Shown here piece after piece: positions 52,101 to 64,000 of a DNA stretch of 64,000 nt. Position 1 is the first letter of the stretch. Every line of letters starts with the position of its first letter. The notes under the pieces are model-generated. The model had not been told where the DNA came from. It ran no database searches and worked only from the letters and a program-made list of their open reading frames with translations. The stretch is taken from positions 50,761,631-50,825,630 of the forward strand of contig OX377206.1 in assembly GCA_947396885.1 (NCBI GenBank). Direction: 5' to 3'. The translations under genes and the position numbers were made by a program. The DNA is from Heligmosomoides polygyrus polygyrus (lineage: Eukaryota > Nematoda > Chromadorea > Rhabditida > Heligmosomidae).

Positions 52101-55100
52101 GAATCGCAATATTTGCTGGATGACGAATTCGACACATATTCTGAATACCGATGCATGTTTTACGACGTATTCGGCACATATTCTGAACCCCGATGCAAGT
52201 TTGACGACGTCTGCGACACGTTTCTTGAATCTCATTGTTTGCTGGACAACGTCTGCGGCACATACTCTGAAACCCAACGTTCGCTGTACGACGAATTCGG
52301 CACATATTCTGAATCCAGACGCAGGTTTGATAACGTCAGCGACACGCCTTCTGAATACCGGAGCAGGTTTGGCCACGGCTACGGCAGGTTTCTTGAATCC
52401 CAATGTTTGCTGGACGACGAATTCAGCACATATTCTGAATCCCTATGCAGGTTTGACGACGTCTGCGACGCGTCTTCTGAATCCTGATGCAGGTTTGGCG
52501 ACGACTGCGGCAGGATTCTTGAATCGCAATATTTGCTGGATGACGAATTCGACACATATTCTGAATACCGATGCATGTTTTACGACGTATTCGGCACATA
52601 TTCTGAACCCCGATGCAAGTTTGACGACGTCTGCGACACGTTTCTTGAATCTCATTGTTTGCTGGACAACGTCTGCGGCACATACTCTGAAACCCAACGT
52701 TCGCTGTACGACGAATTCGGCACATATTCTGAATCCAGACGCAGGTTTGATAACGTCAGCGACACGCCTTCTGAATACCGGAGCAGGTTTGGCCACGGCT
52801 ACGGCAGGTTTCTTGAATCCCATTGTTTGCTGGACGACGAATTCAGCACATATTCTGAATCCCTATGCAGGTTTGACGACGTCTGCGACGCGTCTTCTGA
52901 ATCCTGATGCAGGTTTGGCGACGACTGCGGCAGGATTCTTGAATCGCAATATTTGCTGGATGACGAATTCGACACATATTCTGAATACCGATGCATGTTT
53001 CACGACGTATTCGGCACATATTCTGAACCCGGATGCAAGTTTGACGACGTCTGCGACACGTTTCTTGAATCTCATTGTTTGCTGGACAACGTCTGCGGCA
53101 CATACTCTGAAACCCAACGTTCGCTGTACGACGAATTCGGCACATATTCTGAATCCAGACGCAGGTTTGATAACGTCAGCGACACGCCTTCTGAATACCG
53201 GAGCAGGTTTGGCCACGGCTACGGCAGGTTTCTTGAATCCCAATGTTTGCTGGACGACGAATTCAGCACATATCCTGAATCCCTATGCAGGTTTGACGAC
53301 GTCTGCGACGCGTCTTCTGAATCCTGATGCAGGTTTGGCGACGACTGCGGCAGGTTTCTTGAATCCCAATGTTTGCTGGACGACGAATTCAGCACACATT
53401 CTGAATCCCTATGCAGGTTTGACGACGTCTGCGACGCGTCTTCTGAATCCTGATGCAGGTTTGGCGACGACTGCAGCAGGATTCTTGATTCCCAGTGTTT
53501 GCTGGACGACGTATTCGGCACATATTCTGAACCCCGATGCAAGTTTGACGACGTCTGCGACACGTTTCTTGAATCTCATTGTATGCTGGACAACGTCTGC
53601 GGCACATACTCTGAAACCCAACGTTCGCTGTACGACGAATTCGGCACATATTCTGAATCCAGACGCAGGTTTGATAACGTCAGCGACACGCCTTCTGAAT
53701 ACCGGAGCAGGTTTGGCCACGGCTACGGCAGGTTTCTTGAATCCCATTGTTTGCTGGACGACGAATTCAGCACATATTCTGAATCCCTATGCAGGTTTGA
53801 CGACGTCTGCGACGCGTCTTCTGAATCCTGATGCAGGTTTGGCGACGACTGCGGCAGGATTCTTGAATCGCAATATTTGCTGGATGACGAATTCGACACA
53901 TATTCTGAATACCGATGCATGTTTTACGACGTATTCGGCACATATTCTGAACCCGGATGCAAGTTTGACGACGTCTGCGACACGTTTCTTGAATCTCATT
54001 GTTTGCTGGACAACGTCTGCGGCACATACTCTGAAACCCAACGTTCGCTGTACGACGAATTCGGCACATATTCTGAATCCAGACGCAGGTTTGATAACGT
54101 CAGCGACACGCCTTCTGAATACCGGAGCAGGTTTGGCCACGGCTACGGCAGGTTTCTTGAATCCCAATGTTTGCTGGACGACGAATTCAGCACATATCCT
54201 GAATCCCTATGCAGGTTTGACGACGTCTGCGACGCGTCTTCTGAATCCTGATGCAGGTTTTGCGACGACTGCGGCAGGTTTCTTGAATCCCAATGTTTGC
54301 TGGACGACGAATTCAGCACACATTCTGAATCCCTATGCAGGTTTGACGACGTCTGCGACGCGTCTTCTGAATCCTGATGCAGGTTTGGCGACGACTGCAG
54401 CAGGATTCTTGATTCCCAGTGTTTGCTGGACGACGTATTCGGCACATATTCTGAACCCCGATGCAAGTTTGACGACGTCTGCGACACGTTTCTTGAATCT
54501 CATTGTTTGCTGGACAACGTCTGCGGCACATACTCTGAAACCCAACGTTCGCTGTACGACGAATTCGGCACATATTCTGAATCCAGACGCAGGTTTGATA
54601 ACGTCAGCGACACGCCTTCTGAATACCGGAGCAGGTTTGGCCACGGCTACGGCAGGTTTCTTGAATCCCAATGTTTGCTGGACGACGAATTCAGCACATA
54701 TTCTGAATCCCTATGCAGGTTTGACGACGTCTGCGACGCGTCTTCTGAATCCTGATGCAGGTTTGGCGACGACTGCGGCAGGATTCTTGAATCGCAATAT
54801 TTGCTGGATGACGAATTCGACACATATTCTGAATACCGATGCATGTTTTACGACGTATTCGGCACATATTCTGAACCCCGATGCAAGTTTGACGACGTCT
54901 GCGACACGTTTCTTGAATCTCATTGTTTGCTGGACAACGTCTGCGGCACATACTCTGAAACCCAACGTTCGCTGTACGACGAATTCGGCACATATTCTGA
55001 ATCCAGACGCAGGTTTGATAACGTCAGCGACACGCCTTCTGAATACCGGAGCAGGTTTGGCCACGGCTACGGCAGGTTTCTTGAATCCCAATGTTTGCTG

Positions 55101-58100
55101 GACGACGAATTCAGCACATATTCTGAATCCCTATGCAGGTTTGACGACGTCTGCGACGCGTCTTCTGAATACTGATGCAGGTTTGGCGACGACTGCGGCA
55201 GGTTTCTTGAATCCCAATGTTTGCTGGACGACGAATTCAGCACACATTCTGAATCCCTATGCAGGTTTGACGACGTCTGCGACGCGTCTTCTGAATCCTG
55301 ATGCAGGTTTGGCGACGACTGCAGCAGGATTCTTGATTCCCAGTGTTTGCTGGACGACGCATTCGGCACATATTCTGAACCCCGATGCAAGTTTGACGAC
55401 GTCTGCGACACGTTTCTTGAATCTCATTGTTTGCTGGACAACGTCTGCGGCACATACTCTGAAACCCAACCTTCGCTGTACGACGAATTCGGCACATATT
55501 CTGAATCCAGACGCAGGTTTGATAACGTCAGCGACACGCCTTCTGAATACCGGAGCAGGTTTGGCCACGGCTACGGCAGGTTTCTTGAATCCCAATGTTT
55601 GCTGGACGACGAATTCAGCACATATTCTGAATCCCTATGCAGGTTTGACGACGTCTGCGACGCGTCTTCTGAATCCTGATGCAGGTTTGGCGACGACTGC
55701 GGCAGGATTCTTGAATCGCAATATTTGCTGGATGACGAATTCGACACATATTCTGAATACCGATGCATGTTTTACGACGTATTCGGCACATATTCTGAAC
55801 CCCGATGCAAGTTTGACGACGTCTGCGACACGTTTCTTGAATCTCATTGTTTGCTGGACAACGTCTGCGGCACATACTCTGAAACCCAACGTTCGCTGTA
55901 CGACGAATTCGGCACATATTCTGAATCCAGACGCAGGTTTGATAACGTCAGCGACACGCCTTCTGAATACCGGAGCAGGTTTGGCCACGGCTACGGCAGG
56001 TTTCTTGAATCCCAATGTTTGCTGGACGACGAATTCAGCACATATTCTGAATCCCTATGCAGGTTTGACGACGTCTGCGACGCGTCTTCTGAATCCTGAT
56101 GCAGGTTTGGCGACGACTGCGGCAGGATTCTTGAATCGCAATATTTGCTGGATGACGAATTCGACACATATTCTGAATACCGATGCATGTTTTACGACGT
56201 ATTCGGCACATATTCTGAACCCCGATGCAAGTTTGACGACGTCTGCGACACGTTTCTTGAATCTCATTGTTTGCTGGACAACGTCTGCGGCACATACTCT
56301 GAAACCCAACCTTCGCTGTACGACGAATTCGGCACATATTCTGAATCCAGACGCAGGTTTGATAACGTCAGCGACACGCCTTCTGAATACCGGAGCAGGT
56401 TTGGCCACGGCTACGGCAGGTTTCTTGAATCCCAATGTTTGCTGGACGACGAATTCAGCACATATCCTGAATCCCTATGCAGGTTTGACGACGTCTGCGA
56501 CGCGTCTTCTGAATCCTGATGCAGGTTTGGCGACGACTGCGGCAGGTTTCTTGAATCCCAATGTTTGCTGGACGACGAATTCAGCACACATTCTGAATCC
56601 CTATGCAGGTTTGACGACGTATGCGACGCGTCTTCTGAATCCTGATGCAGGTTTGGCGACGACTGCAGCAGGATTCTTGATTCCCAGTGTTTGCTGGACG
56701 ACGTATTCGGCACATATTCTGAACCCCGATGCAAGTTTGACGACGTCTGCGACACGTTTCTTGAATCTCATTGTTTGCTGGACAACGTCTGCGGCACATA
56801 CTCTGAAACCCAACGTTCGCTGTACGACGAATTCGGCACATATTCTGAATCCAGACGCAGGTTTGATAACGTCAGCGACACGCCTTCTGAATACCGGAGC
56901 AGGTTTGGCCACGGTTACGGCAGGTTTCTTGAATCCCAATGTTTGCTGGACGACGAATTCAGCACATATTCTGAATCCCTATGCAGGTTTGACGACGTCT
57001 GCGACGCGTCTTCTGAATCCTGATGCAGGTTTGGCGACGACTGCGGCAGGATTCTTGAATCGCAATATTTGCTGGATGACGAATTCGACACATATTCTGA
57101 ATACCGATGCATGTTTTACGACGTATTCGGCACATATTCTGAACCCCGATGCAAGTTTGACGACGTCTGCGACACGTTTCTTGAATCTCATTGTTTGCTG
57201 GACAACGTCTGCGGCACATACTCTGAAACCCAACGTTCGCTGTACGACGAATTCGGCACATATTCTGAATCCAGACGCAGGTTTGATAACGTCAGCGACA
57301 CGCCTTCTGAATACCGGAGCAGGTTTGGCCACGGCTACGGCAGGTTTCTTGAATCCCAATGTTTGCTGGACGACGAATTCAACACATATTCTGAATCCCT
57401 ATGCAGGTTTGACGACGTCTGCGACGCGTCTTCTGAATCCTGATGCAGGTTTGGCGACGACTGCGGCAGGATTCTTGAATCGCAATATTTGCTGGATGAC
57501 GAATTCGACACATATTCTGAATACCGATGCATGTTTTACGACGTATTCGGCACATATTCTGAACCCCGATGCAAGTTTGACGACGTCTGCGACACGTTTC
57601 TTGAATCTCATTGTTTGCTGGACAACGTCTGCGGCACATACTCTGAAACCCAACGTTCGCTGTACGACGAATTCGGCACATATTCTGAATCCAGACGCAG
57701 GTTTGATAACGTCAGCGACACGCCTTCTGAATACCGGAGCAGGTTTGGCCACGGCTACGGCAGGTTTCTTGAATCCCAATGTTTGCTGGACGACGAATTC
57801 AGCACATATTCTGAATCCCTATGCAGGTTTGACGACGTCTGCGACGCGTCTTCTGAATCCTGATGCAGGTTTGGCGACGACTGCGGCAGGATTCTTGATT
57901 CCCAGTGTTTGCTGGACGACGCATTCGGCACATATTCTGAACCCCGATGCAAGTTTGACGACGTCTGCGACACGTTTCTTGAATCTCATTGTTTGCTGGA
58001 CAACGTCTGCGGCACATACTCTGAAACCCAACGTTCGCTGTACGACGAATTCGGCACATATTCTGAATCCAGACGCAGGTTTGATAACGTCAGCGACACG

Positions 58101-59177
58101 CCTTCTGAATACCGGAGCAGGTTTGGCCACGGCTACGGCAGGTTTCTTGAATCCCAATGTTTGCTGGACGACGAATTCAGCACATATTCTGAATCCCTAT
58201 GCAGGTTTGACGACGTCTGCGACGCGTCTTCTGAATCCTGATGCAGGTTTGGCGACGACTTCGGCAGGATTCTTGAATCGCAATATTTGCTGGATGACGA
58301 ATTCGACACATATTCTGAATACCGATGCATGTTTTACGACGTATTCGGCACATATTCTGAACCCCGATGCAAGTTTGACGACGTCTGCGACACGTTTCTT
58401 GAATCTCATTGTTTGCTGGACAACGTCTGCGGCACATACTCTGAAACCCAACGTTCGCTGTACGACGAATTCGGCACATATTCTGAATCCAGACGCAGGT
58501 TTGATAACGTCAGCGACACGCCTTCTGAATACCGGAGCAGGTTTGGCCACGGCTACGGCAGGTTTCTTGAATCCCAATGTTTGCTGGACGACGAATTCAG
58601 CACATATTCTGAATCCCTATGCAGGTTTGACGACGTCTGCGACGCGTCTTCTGAATCCTGATGCAGGTTTGGCGACGACTGCGGCAGGATTCTTGATTCC
58701 CAGTGTTTGCTGGACGACGCATTCGGCACATATTCTGAACCCCGATGCAAGTTTGACGACGTCTGCGACACGTTTCTTGAATCTCATTGTTTGCTGGACA
58801 ACGTCTGCGGCACATACTCTGAAACCCAACCTTCGCTGTACGACGAATTCGGCACATATTCTGAATCCAGACGCAGGTTTGATAACGTCAGCGACACGCC
58901 TTCTGAATACCGGAGCAGGTTTGGCCACGGCTACGGCAGGTTTCTTGAATCCCAATGTTTGCTGGACGACGAATTCAGCACATATTCTGAATCCCTATGC
59001 AGGTTTGACGACGTCTGCGACGCGTCTTCTGAATCCTGATGCAGGTTTGGCGACGACTGCGGCAGGATTCTTGAATCGCAATATTTGCTGGATGACGAAT
59101 TCGACACATATTCTGAATACCGATGCATGTTTTACGACGTATTCGGCACATATTCTGAACCCCGATGCAAGTTTGAG

Positions 59178-62100
59178 TCTGCGACACGTTTCTTGAATCT
59201 CATTGTTTGCTGGACAACGTCTGCGGCACATACTCTGAAACCCAACGTTCGCTGTACGACGAATTCGGCACATATTCTGAATCCAGACGCAGGTTTGATA
59301 ACGTCAGCGACACGCCTTCTGAATACCGGAGCAGGTTTGGCCACGGCTACGGCAGGTTTCTTGAATCCCAATGTTTGCTGGACGACGAATTCAGCACATA
59401 TTCTGAATCCCTATGCAGGTTTGACGACGTCTGCGACGCGTCTTCTGAATCCTGATGCAGGTTTGGCGACGACTGCGGCAGGATTCTTGAATCGCAATAT
59501 TTGCTGGATGACGAATTCGACACATATTCTGAATACCGATGCATGTTTTACGACGTATTCGGCACATATTCCGAACCCCGATGCAAGTTTGACGACGTCT
59601 GCGACACGTTTCTTGAATCTCATTGTTTGCTGGACAACGTCTGCGGCACATACTCTGAAACCCAACGTTCGCTGTACGACGAATTCGGCACATATTCTGA
59701 ATCCAGACGCAGGTTTGATAACGTCAGCGACACGCCTTCTGAATACCGGAGCAGGTTTGTCCACGGCTACGGCAGGTTTCTTGAATCCCAATGTTTGCTG
59801 GACGACGAATTCAGCACATATCCTGAATCCCTATGCAGGTTTGACGACGTCTGCGACGCGTCTTCTGAATCCTGATGCAGGTTTGGCGACGACTGCGGCA
59901 GGTTTCTTGAATCCCAATGTTTGCTGGACGACGAATTCAGCACACATTCTGAATCCCTATGCAGGTTTGACGACGTCTGCGACGCGTCTTCTGAATCCTG
60001 ATGCAGGTTTGGCGACGACTGCAGCAGGATTCTTGATTCCCAGTGTTTGCTGGACGACGTATTCGGCACATATTCTGAACCCCGATGCAAGTTTGACGAC
60101 GTCTGCGACACGTTTCTTGAATCTCATTGTTTGCTGGACAACGTCTGCGGCACATACTCTGAAACCCAACGTTCGCTGTACGACGAATTCGGCACATATT
60201 CTGAATCCAGACGCAGGTTTGATAACGTCAGCGACACGCCTTCTGAATACCGGAGCAGGTTTGGCCACGGCTACGGCAGGTTTCTTGAATCCCAATGTTT
60301 GCTGGACGACGAATTCAGCACATATTCTGAATCCCTATGCAGGTTTGACGACGTCTGCGACGCGTCTTCTGAATCCTGATGCAGGTTTGGCGACGACTGC
60401 GGCAGGATTCTTGAATCGCAATATTTGCTGGATGACGAATTCGACACATATTCTGAATACCGATGCATGTTTTACGACGTATTCGGCACATATTCTGAAC
60501 CCCGATGCAAGTTTGACGACGTCTGCGACACGTTTCTTGAATCTCATTGTTTGCTGGACAACGTCTGCGGCACATACTCTGAAACCCAACGTTCGCTGTA
60601 CGACGAATTCGGCACATATTCTGAATCCAGACGCAGGTTTGATAACGTCAGCGACACGCCTTCTGAATACCGGAGCAGGTTTGTCCACGGCTACGGCAGG
60701 TTTCTTGAATCCCAATGTTTGCTGGACGACGAATTCAGCACATATCCTGAATCCCTATGCAGGTTTGACGACGTCTGCGACGCGTCTTCTGAATCCTGAT
60801 GCAGGTTTGGCGACGACTGCGGCAGGTTTCTTGAATCCCAATGTTTGCTGGACGACGAATTCAGCACACATTCTGAATCCCTATGCAGGTTTGACGACGT
60901 CTGCGACGCGTCTTCTGAATCCTGATGCAGGTTTGGCGACGACTGCAGCAGGATTCTTGATTCCCAGTGTTTGCTGGACGACGTATTCGGCACATATTCT
61001 GAACCCCGATGCAAGTTTGACGACGTCTGCGACACGTTTCTTGAATCTCATTGTTTGCTGGACAACGTCTGCGGCACATACTCTGAAACCCAACGTTCGC
61101 TGTACGACGAATTCGGCACATATTCTGAATCCAGACGCAGGTTTGATAACGTCAGCGACACGCCTTCTGAATACCGGAGCAGGTTTGGCCACGGCTACGG
61201 CAGGTTTCTTGAATCCCAATGTTTGCTGGACGACGAATTCAGCACATATTCTGAATCCCTATGCAGGTTTGACGACGTCTGCGACGCGTCTTCTGAATCC
61301 TGATGCAGGTTTGGCGACGACTGCGGCAGGATTCTTGAATCGCAATATTTGCTGGATGACGAATTCGACACATATTCTGAATACCGATGCATGTTTTACG
61401 ACGTATTCGGCACATATTCTGAACCCCGATGCAAGTTTGACGACGTCTGCGACACGTTTCTTGAATCTCATTGTTTGCTGGACAACGTCTGCGGCACATA
61501 CTCTGAAACCCAACGTTCGCTGTACGACGAATTCGGCACATATTCTGAATCCAGACGCAGGTTTGATAACGTCAGCGACACGCCTTCTGAATACCGGAGC
61601 AGGTTTGGCCACGGCTACGGCAGGTTTCTTGAATCCCAATGTTTGCTGGACGACGAATTCAGCACATATTCTGAATCCCTATGCAGGTTTGACGACGTCT
61701 GCGACGCGTCTTCTGAATCCTGATGCAGGTTTGGCGACGACTGCGGCAGGATTCTTGAATCGCAATATTTGCTGGATGACGAATTCGACACATATTCTGA
61801 ATACCGATGCATGTTTTACGACGTATTCGGCACATATTCTGAACCCCGATGCAAGTTTGACGACGTCTGCGACACGTTTCTTGAATCTCATTGTTTGCTG
61901 GACAACGTCTGCGGCACATACTCTGAAACCCAACGTTCGCTGTACGACGAATTCGGCACATATTCTGAATCCAGACGCAGGTTTGATAACGTCAGCGACA
62001 CGCCTTCTGAATACCGGAGCAGGTTTGGCCACGGCTACGGCAGGTTTCTTGAATCCCAATGTTTGCTGGACGACGAATTCAGCACATATTCTGAATCCCT

Positions 62101-64000
62101 ATGCAGGTTTGACGACGTCTGCGACGCGTCTTCTGAATCCTGATGCAGGTTTGGCGACGACTGCGGCAGGATTCTTGAATCGCAATATTTGCTGGATGAC
62201 GAATTCGACACATATTCTGAATACCGATGCATGTTTTACGACGTATTCGGCACATATTCTGAACCCCGATGCAAGTTTGACGACGTCTGCGACACGTTTC
62301 TTGAATCTCATTGTTTGCTGGACAACGTCTGCGGCACATACTCTGAAACCCAACGTTCGCTGTACGACGAATTCGGCACATATTCTGAATCCAGACGCAG
62401 GTTTGATAACGTCAGCGACACGCCTTCTGAATACCGGAGCAGGTTTGGCCACGGCTACGGCAGGTTTCTTGAATCCCAATGTTTGCTGGACGACGAATTC
62501 AGCACATATTCTGAATCCCTATGCAGGTTTGACGACGTCTGCGACGCGTCTTCTGAATCCTGATGCAGGTTTGGCGACGACTGCGGCAGGATTCTTGAAT
62601 CGCAATATTTGCTGGATGACGAATTCGACACATATTCTGAATACCGATGCATGTTTTACGACGTATTCGGCACATATTCTGAACCCCGATGCAAGTTTGA
62701 CGACGTCTGCGACACGTTTCTTGAATCTCATTGTTTGCTGGACAACGTCTGCGGCACATACTCTGAAACCCAACGTTCGCTGTACGACGAATTCGGCACA
62801 TATTCTGAATCCAGACGCAGGTTTGATAACGTCAGCGACACGCCTTCTGAATACCGGAGCAGGTTTGGCCACGGCTACGGCAGGTTTCTTGAATCCCAAT
62901 GTTTGCTGGACGACGAATTCAGCACATATTCTGAATCCCTATGCAGGTTTGACGACGTCTGCGACGCGTCTTCTGAATCCTGATGCAGGTTTGGCGACGA
63001 CTGCGGCAGGATTCTTGAATCGCAATATTTGCTGGATGACGAATTCGACACATATTCTGAATACCGATGCATGTTTTACGACGTATTCGGCACATATTCT
63101 GAACCCCGATGCAAGTTTGACGACGTCTGCGACACGTTTCTTGAATCTCATTGTTTGCTGGACAACGTCTGCGGCACATACTCTGAAACCCAACGTTCGC
63201 TGTACGACGAATTCGGCACATATTCTGAATCCAGACGCAGGTTTGATAACGTCAGCGACACGCCTTCTGAATACCGGAGCAGGTTTGGCCACGGCTACGG
63301 CAGGTTTCTTGAATCCCAATGTTTGCTGGACGACGAATTCAGCACATATTCTGAATCCCTATGCAGGTTTGACGACGTCTGCGACGCGTCTTCTGAATCC
63401 TGATGCAGGTTTGGCGACGACTGCGGCAGGATTCTTGAATCGCAATATTTGCTGGATGACGAATTCGACACATATTCTGAATACCGATGCATGTTTTACG
63501 ACGTATTCGGCACATATTCTGAACCCCGATGCAAGTTTGACGACGTCTGCGACACGTTTCTTGAATCTCATTGTTTGCTGGACAACGTCTGCGGCACATA
63601 CTCTGAAACCCAACGTTCGCTGTACGACGAATTCGGCACATATTCTGAATCCAGACGCAGGTTTGATAACGTCAGCGACACGCCTTCTGAATACCGGAGC
63701 AGGTTTGGCCACGGCTACGGCAGGTTTCTTGAATCCCAATGTTTGCTGGACGACGAATTCAGCACATATCCTGAATCCCTATGCAGGTTTGACGACGTCT
63801 GCGACGCGTCTTCTGAATCCTGATGCAGGTTTGGCGACGACTGCGGCAGGTTTCTTGAATCCCAATGTTTGCTGGACGACGAATTCAGCACACATTCTGA
63901 ATCCCTATGCAGGTTTGACGACGTCTGCGACGCGTCTTCTGAATCCTGATGCAGGTTTGGCGACGACTGCGGCAGGATTCTTGAATCGCAATATTTGCAG
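59178..64000 (+). other. Same 14-residue open frame, resumed after a 4-bp deletion
   Basis: The array loses four bases after 59176 (GTTTGACGACGTCTG becomes GTTTGAGTCTG). This moves the upstream frame into a stop within 20 bases. The 14-residue frame itself continues from TCT at 59178 in the new register and has no stop to the window end (about 1607 codons). If the array were translated as one protein, this deletion would end it unless it lies in an intron or is a sequencing error. Confidence 0.25.
61201..63720. repeat. Six 420-bp HOR copies that look identical
   Basis: From 61201 to 63720 every 420-base segment reads the same as the one before, by eye. The next copy differs first at 63770 (CACATATC for CACATATT). 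This is the most uniform part of the array. It indicates very recent amplification, or uncertainty in copy number in the assembly. Confidence 0.9.

Larger units (their letters stand above)
35404..59196 (+). other. Stop-free frame of a 14-residue repeat (not called a gene)
   Basis: Read from 35404, about 7930 codons run without a stop until a TGA at 59194-59196. The product would be a tandem 14-residue repeat in three classes: TTNSAHILNPYAGL, TTSATRLLNPDAGL and ATTAAGFLNPNVCW, with ten variants per 420 bp. About every third repeat ends in Cys-Trp. There is no initiation region: upstream is the N gap, and beyond it an unrelated satellite. No signal peptide, non-repeat domain, splice site or natural end is visible. 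Four of the five other frames also contain ORFs of 65 or more codons per HOR, because 42 is divisible by 3 and the copies are homogenised. The reading frame is certain; coding is not. It could be part of a giant repetitive protein gene, but a non-coding satellite is more likely. Confidence 0.25.
41879..61194. repeat. Array B zone 3: 420-bp HORs alternating with 504- and 546-bp forms
   Basis: A three-monomer (126-bp) insertion recurs. Added to a full HOR it gives 546 bp; added to a nine-monomer HOR it gives 504 bp. HOR starts at 41795, 42341, 42761, 43181, 43601, 44105, 44525, 45071, 45491 and 45911 show the pattern 546, 420, 420, 420, 504, 420, 546, 420, 420. The nine-monomer form lacks monomer 3 and has a fused monomer reading TTGATTCCCAGTGTTTGCTGG. 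Two 378-bp copies occur without the insertion at 57755 and 58553. Confidence 0.88.
35402..64000. repeat. Satellite array B: 42-bp monomers in 420-bp HORs
   Basis: About 681 contiguous 42-bp monomers fill the region. A typical one starts ACGACG and has CTGAAT or TTGAAT in its middle. Ten distinguishable monomers make a 420-bp HOR, visible as the same text recurring every 420 bases (for example 35621 onward and 61201-63720). Copies of the HOR differ by only a few bases. Shorter and longer HORs of 252, 294, 378, 504 and 546 bp are all multiples of 42. The only length change that is not a multiple of 42 is a 4-bp loss at 59177. I see no homology to array A. The repeat is not one I recognise. Confidence 0.97.

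Noticed and set aside
35402..64000. CRISPR array
   Set aside because: The repeats are directly contiguous and related to each other; there are no unique spacers, no leader and no cas genes.
1..64000. Transposon, rRNA, tRNA or telomeric repeat
   Set aside because: I saw no terminal repeats with target-site duplications, poly-A tails, transposase-like or reverse-transcriptase-like peptide, tRNA-like fold or TTAGGG-type runs. The 77-bp stretch in the 288-bp composite looked like an insertion but aligns to the monomer.
35402..64000. Common origin of arrays A and B
   Set aside because: Only short resemblances such as TTCGGCACAT and TTCGGCCACAT are visible; they do not extend and the periods are unrelated.

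Overview
The window holds no recognisable gene. It is two long tandem-repeat (satellite) arrays joined across a run of exactly 200 N. Satellite DNA on this scale, with nested higher-order repeats (HORs) and a fixed-size N gap of the kind inserted by chromosome scaffolders, points to a heterochromatic region of a eukaryotic chromosome assembly, possibly centromeric or pericentromeric. Nothing in the sequence identifies the species, and I do not recognise either repeat family.

Array A (1-35201) is built on a monomer of about 187 bp. Fifteen copies of a diverged marker sub-unit divide it into HORs. The marker spacings (2138, 1849, 2138, 1102, 1951, 1951, 2699, 4279, 2138, 1102, 2138, 2512, 2699, 1951 bp) are all explained by one 2138-bp unit that gains or loses whole 187-bp monomers, a recurrent 288-bp deletion, and a few single-base deletions. 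Order along the array: 2138-bp HORs (1-9.67 kb), 1951/2699-bp HORs (9.67-15.6 kb), plain 187-bp monomers (15.6-18.3 kb), then the same three zones again (18.3-24.0, 24.0-31.8 and 31.8-35.2 kb). The second series is a copy of the first: about 4150-17068 corresponds to about 18270-33886.

Array B (35402-64000) is built on a 42-bp monomer, about 681 copies. Three monomer classes follow each other as an ancestral 126-bp trimer. Ten monomers form a 420-bp HOR, with 252-, 294-, 378-, 504- and 546-bp variants, and groups of these form a super-HOR of about 2310 bp. Order along the array: an irregular proximal part (35.4-40.2 kb), uniform 420-bp copies (40.2-41.9 kb), a long zone alternating 420 with 504/546 bp (41.9-61.2 kb), and six visually identical 420-bp copies (61.2-63.7 kb).

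Because 42 is a multiple of 3, one plus-strand frame of array B has no stop from the gap to 59196 (about 7930 codons of a 14-residue repeat). It is then shifted by the only indel seen in the array (4 bp lost after 59176) and stays open in the shifted frame to the window end. Four of the other five frames also carry ORFs of 65 or more codons, and no start region, signal sequence or end is visible, so I do not call a gene. The frame is the most interesting item to test. There is no sign of rRNA, tRNA, transposon ends, CRISPR, an operon or any bacterial gene system.
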